Below are positions 1 through 7,742 of a DNA stretch of 23,111 nt, in pieces; the stretch's first letter is position 1; each line of letters opens with the position of its first letter. The translations under genes were made by a program, and so were the position numbers. The stretch covers positions 1 to 23,111 of the forward strand of contig URJE01000017.1 in the NCBI GenBank assembly GCA_900547965.1. Reading direction: 5' to 3'. Origin of the DNA: an uncultured Eggerthella sp. (GTDB lineage: Bacteria; Actinomycetota; Coriobacteriia; Coriobacteriales; Eggerthellaceae). The notes under the pieces were generated by a model, which was given only the letters and a program-made list of their open reading frames with translations, ran no database searches and was not told where the DNA came from.

Positions 1-104
1 CCGGCTGGCCGATCGGGGCGATCGGGACGGAAGGTGATCGGGGCGGAAGGTGGGTGGATGGCCCATCGGCTCGGAAGGCGATCGGGGTGGATGGCGAGCG
101 GAGA
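1..104. repeat. Degenerate 16-base tandem repeats
   Basis: The stretch is built from imperfect copies of a 16-base unit close to GATCGGGRCGGAAGGT. Two near-identical copies lie side by side at about 20-51 and a further good copy, ending GGATGGC, lies near 79-94. More diverged versions lie between and before them. It is G-rich on this strand. No start codon with a ribosome binding site opens a convincing reading frame through it. The window begins inside the array, so its full length is unknown. Sixteen is half of the roughly 32-base period of other intergenic arrays here. Confidence 0.6.
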
Positions 105-180
105 TCTTCATGTTGCCTCCCTCTATATTTGAATAATTGAGTATTCTTGCATCATTAATTTCAGAAAGGACGTTCTTGCT

Positions 181-453
181 ATGGCAAAACCCATGTACGT
201 TTTAATCCGTGAATCCAGCAACGAATCTGGCTACACAGCACTTTCGTTTCTTACCGAAACAGCAGCATACGCAGCCATGAACTGCATGATGGAATCTGAT
301 ACTGCTGCCATCGAAGCGACATATCACTTAACACCCCGTGTGGAACAGGTATCGAGCTATAAGACGCAGCTCATCTTCGATGCAATTATCGCTGTGTCAG
401 ACATGACCGTAATAATTTCGTACAGCGTTTACGAAATCGGAAAGCAAAGCTAA
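181..453 (+). CDS. Small hypothetical protein, 90 residues
   Basis: I do not recognise this protein. The start is an ATG preceded by AGAAAGGA (163-170), ten bases upstream, in an AT-rich leader (about 122-165) that contrasts with the GC-rich repeats before it. The product is mildly acidic, with no signal peptide and no obvious membrane segment. A moderately hydrophobic stretch, LIFDAIIAVSDMTVIISYSV, lies near the C-terminus (about residues 64-83) and could be the core beta/alpha part of a small domain. Cysteine occurs once (CMM, near residue 35) and no metal-binding motif is visible. Its codon use is less GC-biased than that of the neighbouring rhamnose genes. It is convergent with that operon and shares the hairpin at 455-483. 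It is probably a real gene because of the ribosome binding site and the abrupt stop before the terminator. Confidence 0.6.
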   Translation: MAKPMYVLIRESSNESGYTALSFLTETAAYAAMNCMMESDTAAIEATYHLTPRVEQVSSYKTQLIFDAIIAVSDMTVIISYSVYEIGKQS

Positions 454-454
454 C

Positions 455-483
455 AAAAAATGGACGCCTTAGGGCGTCCATTT
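455..483. terminator. Rho-independent terminator of the rhamnose operon, probably bidirectional
   Basis: A perfect 11-bp stem (458-468 pairing with 473-483) encloses the 4-base loop TTAG. Read on the minus strand the stem is followed by a run of T (complement of the A-run 455-460), which is the classical form for ending the leftward rhamnose operon whose last stop codon is at 525. Read on the plus strand it follows the 90-residue gene by one base, with only a short T tract. Confidence 0.88.
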
Positions 484-524
484 CGTGTGCTATGCAAAAT
501 GCGCGGTAATGCCGCGATGAAGAG

Positions 525-1892
525 CTACTCGATCTTGCCGTAGCGCTCTTCGGTGATTTGGTCGAGCGTCTTGCCCTGGGTCTTGGGGCACCAGATGACA
601 CCCACAACCAGGGAAATAAGAAGAACAACGCACATGATAACTGCTGCGGGGAAGAAGCCAGCAGGGTTCGTGGAGATGTCGCCCATGATGGCGCCAACGC
701 CTACGAGCGACCAAATGCCCAAAGCGCCACGAACCAAGAAGAACATGATGCCCTGAGCGCCGCCGCGGTACTGCGTGGGGAACAGCTCGGTGCCCCACAG
801 AGCATAGAAGCACTGGGCAGAGAAACCGGCGGAAATACCCCACAGGATTACGTATACCCAAAGAACCCAACCCATGGATTCGGTGTCACCGCTCTGGATG
901 GCAAGGCCAAATACGGCAATAGCAATCCAGGAAAGCAGCGCCAGCAGCGCAGAGGCGCCGAACAGTACGCGATGGGAGATAACATCGCCAAAGCGGCTGA
1001 AGATTGCCAGCGAGCAGACGGCAACCAGCACCCACTGAACAACGCCCAGGAGGCTCTGGCCGGTTGCATCGATATTGCCTGCGGCAGCGTAGAGATACGG
1101 CATGAACTGGCCGTTCGTGCCTGCAGCCAGGTTCCAGGTCAGGTATACAGCAACCAAGAAGATGATGGTCTTCACGTTCACGGGGTTCTTCAGAGCGGTT
1201 GCCATCATCTTGCCGAAGGACTGCTTCTCGGTGGCAGCAGCGTTCTTTTCGGCCCAGTCGGCGGATTCCTGAAGCTGACGCTGAAGGTTCCATGCGATAA
1301 GGGCAACGATGAACAGAACCAGGAACAGCAGACGGGTTGCCAGCATGCCATCGAACGGACCGTAGGTGCCTGCGGGGAGCAGGGTGGTGCCATCGGACTC
1401 GAAGCCAGGGATGATGAAGCTCATGACCAGCGAAAGGATGAAGATGATGGCAGGGCCACAGCTCCATGCGAACTGGCTAATGCCGATGTTGGATGCGCGC
1501 TTCGTGGAGGTAGACGTTTCGGAGATATAGCTCCAGGAAGCGGGAACGCCAGCGCCTACGGAAAGGCCGGAGAGCACAACGCCCACAACAACCATGGGGA
1601 GGTTCACGGCAATCATGGCGATGAATACGCCAGCAGCGTAAACCAGCAGGTTGTACTTATAAATAGTGGTACGGCCGAACTTGTCGGTCAGGAAGCCGCC
1701 GATCAGCGCGCCAACAGCTGCGCCGAAAGCGTTTGCGCCGATAGCGCCCAGAATTGCGGTCCAGGCGGAACCGAAGTTGAATGCAGCAGCCCAAGCAGTA
1801 AGGGCAAGGCTGCTGGCTACGATGCAGCCAGAGTCAAGGAAGTTGGTTAGGGAAACCGCCATGGTTCCCTTGCGTTCTTGGGAAAGCGCCAA
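525..1892 (-). CDS. MFS sugar-porter-like transporter, probable L-rhamnose permease
   Basis: A 455-residue integral membrane protein with about twelve hydrophobic segments, split by a charged central loop near residues 205-235 that includes ADWAEKNAAATEKQSFGK. It carries sugar-porter signatures: GGFLTDKFGRTT between helices 2 and 3, ELFPTQYRGGAQG in the second half, and PKTQGKTLDQI at the C-terminal end (compare PETKGKSLEEI of the family). It is the last gene of the rhamnose operon, so proton-coupled L-rhamnose uptake is the natural inference. It is not an RhaT homologue. The start chosen is TTG, with AGAAAGG seven bases upstream and only 12 bases after the rhaM stop. An ATG ten codons further in (MAVSLTNF) is the alternative. 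Family assignment is firm; the substrate is inferred from context only. Confidence 0.88.
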   Translation of the reverse strand: MALSQERKGTMAVSLTNFLDSGCIVASSLALTAWAAAFNFGSAWTAILGAIGANAFGAAVGALIGGFLTDKFGRTTIYKYNLLVYAAGVFIAMIAVNLPMVVVGVVLSGLSVGAGVPASWSYISETSTSTKRASNIGISQFAWSCGPAIIFILSLVMSFIIPGFESDGTTLLPAGTYGPFDGMLATRLLFLVLFIVALIAWNLQRQLQESADWAEKNAAATEKQSFGKMMATALKNPVNVKTIIFLVAVYLTWNLAAGTNGQFMPYLYAAAGNIDATGQSLLGVVQWVLVAVCSLAIFSRFGDVISHRVLFGASALLALLSWIAIAVFGLAIQSGDTESMGWVLWVYVILWGISAGFSAQCFYALWGTELFPTQYRGGAQGIMFFLVRGALGIWSLVGVGAIMGDISTNPAGFFPAAVIMCVVLLISLVVGVIWCPKTQGKTLDQITEERYGKIE

Positions 1893-1904
1893 TGCTTTAC
1901 CTTT

Positions 1905-2246
1905 CTAGTCGAGGTGGAATGCGCAGGGCAGGTCTACGGAAACAGGCGAATTGTCCGCGTTCGTTTCCATGACGCTTGCCATGAAATCCCACCATTTCTT
2001 GCAAATATCGGTCTTGGCGGACTCGACATAGCGTTCGGGGTCGTCAAGCTCGATATATCCGAAGAGGATATTGGTTTCCTCGTCGATGAAAATGGAGTAG
2101 TTGTGCCCACCGTATTCGTGGAGCATGTCGGCCATTTCGGGCCACAATTCGTTGTGACGCTTCTCGTACTCTTCGGCAAAGCCCGGGTAGAGTTTCATCT
2201 TGAAGCCGGAAATGGTGCGTCCATCAGCAGTTTTGCGGATAGTCAT
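1905..2246 (-). CDS. rhaM: L-rhamnose mutarotase
   Basis: A 113-residue protein matching the RhaM/YiiL family, which interconverts alpha and beta anomers of L-rhamnose in the cytoplasm so that the isomerase receives its preferred form. Visible signatures are MKLYPGFAEEYEKRHNELWP (residues 17-36), in which Tyr27 and His31 correspond to the family's active-site Tyr and His, then FGYIELDDPERY and KKWWDFMA. It is about nine residues longer at the N-terminus than the E. coli protein. The ribosome binding site AAGGCGG overlaps the stop codon of rhaD (TAAGG), which suggests translational coupling. The downstream transporter begins 12 bases after the stop. Identity is confident. Confidence 0.95.
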   Translation of the reverse strand: MTIRKTADGRTISGFKMKLYPGFAEEYEKRHNELWPEMADMLHEYGGHNYSIFIDEETNILFGYIELDDPERYVESAKTDICKKWWDFMASVMETNADNSPVSVDLPCAFHLD

Positions 2247-2258
2247 CGAAGTGCCGCC

Positions 2259-3164
2259 TTAGTCCAGGAACTCATCGTTGACGGTGAGGCCGAAATCGAT
2301 GCCGATCTGGCGCAGGCCTTCATCGGAAATAGTGTTCAGGAATTCGTCGGAGCCACCATTCATCTGGCGAGCGCGACGATATACATCAGCAGCCTTTTCG
2401 ATGGTGTGCATCAGGCCGAAGGTGGTATCGAAATCGGGGCCGGAAACGAACAGGCCATGCTGGGCCCAAACAGCCGCCTCGTATTTCTTCATAAGTTCGG
2501 AGGTTGCCTTTGCGATCTCGGCGCCACCGGGAACCATCCAAGGCACAACGCCAACGCCAGACGGGAATACCACGATGCATTCGGTCATTGCCTTCCATAG
2601 GGCGCGGGTGAAGTAGCGTGCGTCAAGCGGGCATACGAACGTCATGGCAATGACATTGATGGGGTGGGCGTGGTAAATCACGCGGCATTCGTTGTTGGTG
2701 GCTTCCATGCGCACGGCATGGTTCATGAAATGCGTGGGGAATTCGGAAGTGGGCTTGCCGCCGTCGGTCAGGCCCCATACGATGCGCCAAGAATCGCCGG
2801 CGTCATTGATTTCGACGATGCCGATGTTGTGGGAAGGGTCGCTCATGACGTTGCGCATATAGCGGCCAGATCCGGTGGTAAGGAAGAACGCGCCGCGCAG
2901 GCTATCTGCCTGTACGCCCATGTTCACCCACTCGCCGGGGGTTGCGTTGAAGAAGGGGCGAGCCTGCTCAACTTCCTCTTCCTTCATGCGGTAGGTAAGG
3001 TTGCCGCCATTGCGCTCGTGCCAGCCCTGCTGCCAGCCGTCGTCGCACAGGCGGCAAAAGCCGCGCACGAAGGCCAGCTGCTCGACGGCAACGCCAGAGA
3101 CTGCGCCGCGAGCTGCGGAAACGCCGCTTTTGAGCGTATCCATAGCACTGTCGATAATATCCAT
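2259..3164 (-). CDS. rhaD: Rhamnulose-1-phosphate aldolase
   Basis: Class II (zinc-dependent) aldolase that cleaves L-rhamnulose 1-phosphate into dihydroxyacetone phosphate and L-lactaldehyde. With the chosen start it has 301 residues, somewhat longer than the 274 of E. coli RhaD. Key elements are HERNGGNLTYR (phosphate-binding Gly-Asn-Leu, about 49-59), TSEFPTHF with the probable catalytic Glu141, the zinc ligands in YHAHP (His165 and His167) and the third ligand in WAQHGLF (His236). AAAGGA lies five bases before the second of two adjacent ATG codons, so 3164 was chosen (3167 is equally possible). An in-frame ATG at 3242 would add a poorly conserved 26-residue leader that overlaps the ribosome binding site, and it is rejected. 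Unlike the other gene pairs of the operon, it is separated from rhaA by about 290 bases. Confidence 0.94.
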   Translation of the reverse strand: MDIIDSAMDTLKSGVSAARGAVSGVAVEQLAFVRGFCRLCDDGWQQGWHERNGGNLTYRMKEEEVEQARPFFNATPGEWVNMGVQADSLRGAFFLTTGSGRYMRNVMSDPSHNIGIVEINDAGDSWRIVWGLTDGGKPTSEFPTHFMNHAVRMEATNNECRVIYHAHPINVIAMTFVCPLDARYFTRALWKAMTECIVVFPSGVGVVPWMVPGGAEIAKATSELMKKYEAAVWAQHGLFVSGPDFDTTFGLMHTIEKAADVYRRARQMNGGSDEFLNTISDEGLRQIGIDFGLTVNDEFLD

Positions 3165-3267
3165 CATTGTCCTTTCGTTCTGAAGTTCCGAATGATCGGT
3201 TTCGGAAAAGCCGCTCGGGCAAGTGGCCTTTTCGAAGCGCATTCGACGTGTGTTTGCGGAGTTGGGA

Positions 3268-3418
3268 CTCGGTGTTAGACGCTTCCAGCGAGGGCCTTCC
3301 GGTGTCCGACGTGCCTCGGCAATGGCTCTCTTGGCGCAGGATGCTTCCTGCCGCGGCCTCCTTGGCGCCGGATGGTCCTGGCAAGGGCTTCCGGCCTTGC
3401 CTTCTGGGCGCAGAAAGC
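3268..3418. repeat. Degenerate tandem array inside the rhamnose operon
   Basis: Four full units and one partial unit follow one another with lengths of about 35, 28, 31, 35 and 22 bases (starting at 3268, 3303, 3331, 3362 and 3397). The clearest pair starts TTGGCGCAGGATGCTTCCTG at 3331 and TTGGCGCCGGATGGTCCTGG at 3362; both continue to a GGGCCT/GGCCTCC-like end. The array fills most of the gap between rhaA and rhaD. No gene is visible in it: the frames lack a ribosome binding site. Together with the hairpin at 3416-3440 it explains the whole 3165-3455 gap apart from the rhaD leader. Confidence 0.6.
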
Positions 3419-3440
3419 GCCCCTCGAGAAGAGGGGCGCT
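3416..3440 (-). terminator. Intra-operon hairpin after rhaA
   Basis: A perfect 10-bp inverted repeat, AGCGCCCCTC and GAGGGGCGCT, encloses five bases. In the direction of the operon it begins 15 bases after the rhaA stop codon and is followed by TTTCTG, so its T tract is weak. It may act as a partial terminator or as an RNA end that protects the upstream pyk-rhaB-rhaA transcript, giving rhaA a different level from rhaD, rhaM and the transporter. Confidence 0.6.
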
Positions 3441-3455
3441 GAAAAATGCGCAGGC

Positions 3456-4718
3456 TTACTGGCGCTTGGAGAGCACCTCGTCTTCGTAGGCCTTAACCTC
3501 GTCCCACAGCTTGTCTTCGGCAACTACGCCCTGACGCGCGCAGTACTCGTCCCAAACCGCGGTCCAGGGCATGGTCTTGAACTGCTCGGTAACGATCATC
3601 TTCTCGGAGAACTGGTAGGTGTCCTGCAGCTCCTTCAGGCGATCCCATGGCTGCAGCAGCTCGAACAGCAGGCACTTTTCCATGGCGCGCATGCCGGTAG
3701 CCCAAGCGCCGATGCGGTTGATGGAGGCATCGAAGAAGTCCATGCCGATAAGGACCTTGTCCATTCCCTCGGGGCAGCGAACAACCTCAGCGGCAATGTC
3801 CTTGATGGAGTCCTCGAACAGAACAACGTGGTCGGAGTCCCAATGCATGGAGCGGGTAACGTGCAGCGGCACATAGGGGAAGAACTGCAACAAGCTGGGC
3901 AGCTTGTCGGAAATGCTTTCCATGGGGTTGAAGTGGCCCGCATCGATGAGCACTACATGGTTGCCGCCCTTCTTGGCAGCGTAGGATACGTAGAACTCCT
4001 GGTTGCCGGTGGTGAAGCCTTCGACGCCGATGCCGAATACCTTCTGCTCGACCGCATCGATAACATGCGGGGTTTCGAAGGAATAGATTTCGTCGAGGGA
4101 GTCCTTCAGGCGTGCGCGCAGGCCATAAGCGTCGGCGGCATAGTCCTTCAAGCCGTCGGGAATCCAGAAGTTGTTCAGGACCATGTCGTCCATTTCCTCG
4201 CCGATGCGCTCTGCGATCTGGCGGCAGGCGATGCAATGACGGATCCAGAAATCACGCACGTCCTTTTCGGGGCTGGAAACGGTAAGGCCTTCCTTTACCA
4301 GTGGGTGGCTGAACAAGGTGGGGTTGAAGTCGATGCCAAAGCCATTCTTCTTTGCCCAGGTTACCCAGGGCTCGAAGTGCTTGTACTCGAGCTTGTCACG
4401 ATCAACCCAGGGGTTTTCTTCGGTGAAGATAGCGTAGCTTGCGTGCAGGTTGATGCGCTTCTTGCCGGGGATAAGGCTTGCTGCCTTCTCGAAATCCGCC
4501 ATGAGCTGTTCGGGGGTAGCTGCGCGGCCAGGGTAGTTGCCTGTGGTCATGATGCCACCGGAAGCGGCGTTATCGTCGCCCTGGTCGAAGCCGACAACGT
4601 CATCGCCTTGCCAGCAGTGCATGGAAATGGCCTTGTTTGCCAGGGTCTCGATCACTGCCTCGGTGTCGATGCCCTGCTTGGCATACGCTTCGCGTGCCAA
4701 TTCGTACATAGTGGTCAT
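3456..4718 (-). CDS. rhaA: L-rhamnose isomerase
   Basis: A 420-residue cytoplasmic enzyme, essentially the same length as E. coli RhaA (419), converting L-rhamnose to L-rhamnulose with divalent metal. Signature segments run in the family order: SMHCWQGDDV (32-41), GNYPGRA (60-66), FNPTLFSHP (131-139), FWIPDGLKD (184-192), VEG (Glu233), LIDAGHFNP (Asp259, His262), PLHVTRSMHWDSDHVV (His286, Asp294, Asp296) and MDFFDASINRI (Asp327). These carry the metal and substrate ligands of the family. AAGGAG lies six bases before the ATG. It follows rhaB by 37 bases and is followed by a hairpin and a repeat array before rhaD. Confidence 0.97.
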   Translation of the reverse strand: MTTMYELAREAYAKQGIDTEAVIETLANKAISMHCWQGDDVVGFDQGDDNAASGGIMTTGNYPGRAATPEQLMADFEKAASLIPGKKRINLHASYAIFTEENPWVDRDKLEYKHFEPWVTWAKKNGFGIDFNPTLFSHPLVKEGLTVSSPEKDVRDFWIRHCIACRQIAERIGEEMDDMVLNNFWIPDGLKDYAADAYGLRARLKDSLDEIYSFETPHVIDAVEQKVFGIGVEGFTTGNQEFYVSYAAKKGGNHVVLIDAGHFNPMESISDKLPSLLQFFPYVPLHVTRSMHWDSDHVVLFEDSIKDIAAEVVRCPEGMDKVLIGMDFFDASINRIGAWATGMRAMEKCLLFELLQPWDRLKELQDTYQFSEKMIVTEQFKTMPWTAVWDEYCARQGVVAEDKLWDEVKAYEDEVLSKRQ

Positions 4719-4755
4719 GAATGCTCCTTATCTGTACCTAAAAGGTTGGTTGCTG

Positions 4756-6246
4756 TTATTCGAACCGCTTCACGTCGAATGACGTTGCGATAGCGTCGCG
4801 GACGCTTTGGAGGTCGGGGAATGCGCCATCGGCGATCATCTGCACGGCAAGGTTGCCCAAGCTCGTTCCCTCAACGGGGCCGGCGAACACGGGAATGCCG
4901 CATGCGCGGGTGGTGAGTTCGTTCAGATATGCGTCTTGGCAACCGCCTCCAACGATGTTGATGGAGGTGTAGGTGCGTCCGGTAAGCGATGCCATTTCTG
5001 CAATGGATTCCGCATAGCAGGAGGAAAGGCTTACATATACGCAGCGCATAAGCTGGCCGACGGTTTGGGGCACGTCCTGCCCGGTTTCAAAGCAGGCATG
5101 GCGAATCTCGTCGATCATGGAATCGGGCGCCAGAAAGCGGTCGTCGTTCACGTTCACATGGGCTTCGAAGCTGTCTGCCTCTTTTGCGTGGGCAATGAGG
5201 TCAGGGAAGCCCCACTCGATTGCCTCATGCGTGAAGGGGGGCAGCTCGTCTTCGTCGGTTTGCTGATGGGTGTCTTTTCCCTCTACGTAGGAAACGCCGT
5301 TCAGCTCACGGCGGATAGACTGGATCATCCACAGGCCCATGATGTTCTTCAAGAAGCGGAAACGCAGCTCAAAGCCGCCTTCGTTGGTGAAGTTCTGGAA
5401 ACGGGAAGCGTCTGAGGTGATGGGGCCTTCGTTTTCAACGCCCAGCAAGCTCCAGGTGCCCGAAGAAAGGAACACCGCATCGGCATCGCGCGCGGGAACG
5501 GCCAGGTAAGCGCTGCCCGTGTCGTGCGTGGCAGGCGCGATGATGTGCGTGGGGTAGCCGATTTTCTCTTCGATTTCAGCGGTAACGGCACCCAAATCGG
5601 TGCCAGGCATAACCACGTCGCAGAACATGCCGCGCGGAATGCCGAATGCTTCCAGGATGGTTTCGTCCCACTGTTGGGTACGTGCGTTCATCAGGCACGT
5701 GGTGGAAGCATTGGTGTATTCGTTTGCCTTGGTGCCGGTTAGCAAGAAGGCCAGGTAGTCGGGGATCATCAAAAACGTTTCGGCGTTTTCGATCTGCTCG
5801 GGGTGCTCACGTTGGAGCGCCAGCAGCTGGTAGATGGTGTTGAACGGCTGGCGCTGAATGCCCGTGCGGCGATATACCTCATCAGGCGAAACGATAGCAT
5901 CTGCCACGGCATACATACCACTGGTGCGCTCGTCGCGGTAGGCTACCGCATCACCGAGCATGTTGTCTTCGGCATCGAGCAGCACGAAGTCAACCGCCCA
6001 GGTGTCGATACCCACGGTTTTAGGTGCGTAGCCCGCTTCTTTGCATTTTGCCAAGCCGGCAACGGTTTCGCGGAACAGCATATCCACGTCCCAGCGGTCG
6101 TGACCGTCGGAGCGTTTCTGAATGTTATCGAAGCGATGGATCTCGGTAAGTTCGATGGTTCCCTGCGGAGTGACCTCGCCGATTACCACACGGCCGGAAG
6201 AGGCGCCGATATCGACGGCGGCATAGCAGTTGGTTTTGATTTCCAT
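4756..6246 (-). CDS. rhaB: Rhamnulokinase
   Basis: A 496-residue FGGY-family sugar kinase that phosphorylates L-rhamnulose at O1 using ATP. Visible motifs are AAVDIGASSGRVVIGEV near the N-terminus (nucleotide-binding fold), GIDTWAVDFVLLD, YRDERTSGM, GIQRQPFNTIYQL (the typical rhamnulokinase segment), MIPDYLAFLLTG, PATHDTGSAYLAVPA, FLSSGTWSLLG, FTNEGGFELRFRFLKNIMGL, and the C-terminal FGGY segment with NIVGGGCQDAYLNELTTRA and EGTSLGNLAVQMIA. Length agrees with E. coli RhaB (489). Its ATG overlaps the pyruvate kinase stop codon by one base (TAATG), so the two are translationally coupled and no separate ribosome binding site is needed. Confidence 0.97.
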   Translation of the reverse strand: MEIKTNCYAAVDIGASSGRVVIGEVTPQGTIELTEIHRFDNIQKRSDGHDRWDVDMLFRETVAGLAKCKEAGYAPKTVGIDTWAVDFVLLDAEDNMLGDAVAYRDERTSGMYAVADAIVSPDEVYRRTGIQRQPFNTIYQLLALQREHPEQIENAETFLMIPDYLAFLLTGTKANEYTNASTTCLMNARTQQWDETILEAFGIPRGMFCDVVMPGTDLGAVTAEIEEKIGYPTHIIAPATHDTGSAYLAVPARDADAVFLSSGTWSLLGVENEGPITSDASRFQNFTNEGGFELRFRFLKNIMGLWMIQSIRRELNGVSYVEGKDTHQQTDEDELPPFTHEAIEWGFPDLIAHAKEADSFEAHVNVNDDRFLAPDSMIDEIRHACFETGQDVPQTVGQLMRCVYVSLSSCYAESIAEMASLTGRTYTSINIVGGGCQDAYLNELTTRACGIPVFAGPVEGTSLGNLAVQMIADGAFPDLQSVRDAIATSFDVKRFE

Positions 6247-7742
6247 TAGTTGTCCCCCTCTGCATCAACGCCGATTTGGACGATCTGCATCACGTTGGTG
6301 GGGCGCGGTGAAGGTGCAGTTGGGTCGAAGCTTACGGCGTCGCCCGTTTGGCCGATGCGGGGAGAAGTGGTGCGGTCTCCCAAAGTGAATACGCAGATAT
6401 CGCCCTTGTTTACGAAGCTCTTTTTCACAACTACGCTGCGAGCCTGCTCGAGAACGTACGAGGCGTCGCCAACGACTTTGCCCAAAAGCGGGGTAACGCC
6501 CCAGTTCAGTTGCAATGAGCGACGGTATTCTTCCGAAGTGGTTACCGCATAGATGGGCATCTTCGGACGGTAATTGGAAACGATGCGGGCCGTGCGGCCG
6601 GTCATCGTAGGGGTAACGATGCAGCAGGCGCCCACGTTTTCTGCGGCGGTTACGGCAGCCAAGCCCACAACAGCGGAAATGCTCTTCTGCTCCGCGTTGC
6701 GGTTAGGGATGGAACCTTCGTCGTAGATATGCGATTCGCTTGCCTCGGCAATGCGCGCCATGGTTTGCACCGCGGGAACTGGGTACATGCCGATGGCGGT
6801 TTCGCCGGAAAGGGTAACGGCATCGGTGCCGTCGTAGATGGCGTTTGCCACGTCGGCAACCTCTGCACGCGTTGGGCGGGGGTTGCGGATCATGGAGTCG
6901 AGCATCTGCGTGGCGGTGATAACCGGACGGTAGGCGCGGTTGCAGGCTTTGATGATCTTCTTCTGCAGGTGCGGAACCTGGTTAGAGGGGACCTCGACGC
7001 CCAGGTCGCCGCGGGCAACCATTACGGCATCGGAAATCTCAATGATTTCTTCGATGTGATCTACCGCATGCGCGTTTTCGATTTTTGCCACGATGCGAAT
7101 GCTTTCACCGCCGTTTTCGGCGAGGAAAGCACGAATGGCGCGCACGTCTTCGCCACAGCTTACGAACGAGGCAGCCACGAAATCAACGCCCTGCTGAATG
7201 CCGAACAGAAGGTCCTCTTTGTCCTGCTCGGTCATAACGGGCAGGGGAACGTTGGTGCCAGGCAGGTTCAGCTGCTTGCATTCGCCGAGCATGCCGGAAT
7301 TCTGAACGGTGCATTGGATATCGGACCCCAGGATACGATCGACGGCGAGTTCGATCAGGCCGTCGTCGATAAGGATGATGGTGCCAGGCTCTACATATTT
7401 ATAGAGTCCCTTGAATGTTTGGTGCACGCGGCGGGAAGTGCCGGCGATGTCTTCTTCGGTGAGGAAGAAGTTGTCGCCTGCGCGGAGCAGTACAGACTCG
7501 TTACCCTCAAGCTTGCCGGTGCGGATGGAGGGCCCTTTCGTATCGAGCATGAGGGCGCAGGGTGCATCCAGTTCGCGACGGACCTTTTTCAGGCGGTCCA
7601 TACGTGCTTTGTGCTCGGCGTGGGAGCCATGTGAGAAATTGCAGCGGGCAACATCCATGCCCGCCAGCACTAGATTTTTCAATGCTGACTCAGAGTCTAC
7701 AGCGGGACCCAGAGTGCAGATGATCTTGGTTCGCTTCATCAT
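6246..7742 (-). CDS. pyk: Pyruvate kinase, first gene of the rhamnose operon
   Basis: A 498-residue enzyme that converts phosphoenolpyruvate and ADP to pyruvate and ATP. Core motifs: TKIICTLGPA (5-14), CNFSHG (35-40), LDTKGPSIRTG (66-76), the B domain about 77-170 with IDDGLIELAV, AKIENAHAV with the catalytic Lys220, VARGDLGVE (242-250, divalent metal and PEP site), ITATQMLDSMIRNPRPTRAE (275-294) and VTLSGETAIG (309-318). The C-terminal nucleotide/effector domain follows and ends at the usual length. The nearly invariant Glu of GPEIRTG is Ser here, and Leu of VARLNFSHG is Cys. The one-base overlap with rhaB shows that it belongs to the operon, so it is expected to be expressed with rhamnose growth unless it also has its own promoter. 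Two ATG codons start the frame; AAAGG lies about 12 bases upstream. Confidence 0.95.
   Translation of the reverse strand: MMKRTKIICTLGPAVDSESALKNLVLAGMDVARCNFSHGSHAEHKARMDRLKKVRRELDAPCALMLDTKGPSIRTGKLEGNESVLLRAGDNFFLTEEDIAGTSRRVHQTFKGLYKYVEPGTIILIDDGLIELAVDRILGSDIQCTVQNSGMLGECKQLNLPGTNVPLPVMTEQDKEDLLFGIQQGVDFVAASFVSCGEDVRAIRAFLAENGGESIRIVAKIENAHAVDHIEEIIEISDAVMVARGDLGVEVPSNQVPHLQKKIIKACNRAYRPVITATQMLDSMIRNPRPTRAEVADVANAIYDGTDAVTLSGETAIGMYPVPAVQTMARIAEASESHIYDEGSIPNRNAEQKSISAVVGLAAVTAAENVGACCIVTPTMTGRTARIVSNYRPKMPIYAVTTSEEYRRSLQLNWGVTPLLGKVVGDASYVLEQARSVVVKKSFVNKGDICVFTLGDRTTSPRIGQTGDAVSFDPTAPSPRPTNVMQIVQIGVDAEGDN

Noticed and set aside
558..1850. 430-residue open frame on the plus strand opposite the MFS gene
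   Set aside because: It is antisense to a clear transporter, has no ribosome binding site and its composition (Asn/Gln/Gly-rich, no hydrophobic core) is that of a complement-strand shadow of a GC-rich gene.
3372..4793. 473-residue open frame on the plus strand opposite rhaA
   Set aside because: It fully overlaps L-rhamnose isomerase, which has unmistakable motifs. The plus-strand product matches nothing recognisable and has no ribosome binding site.
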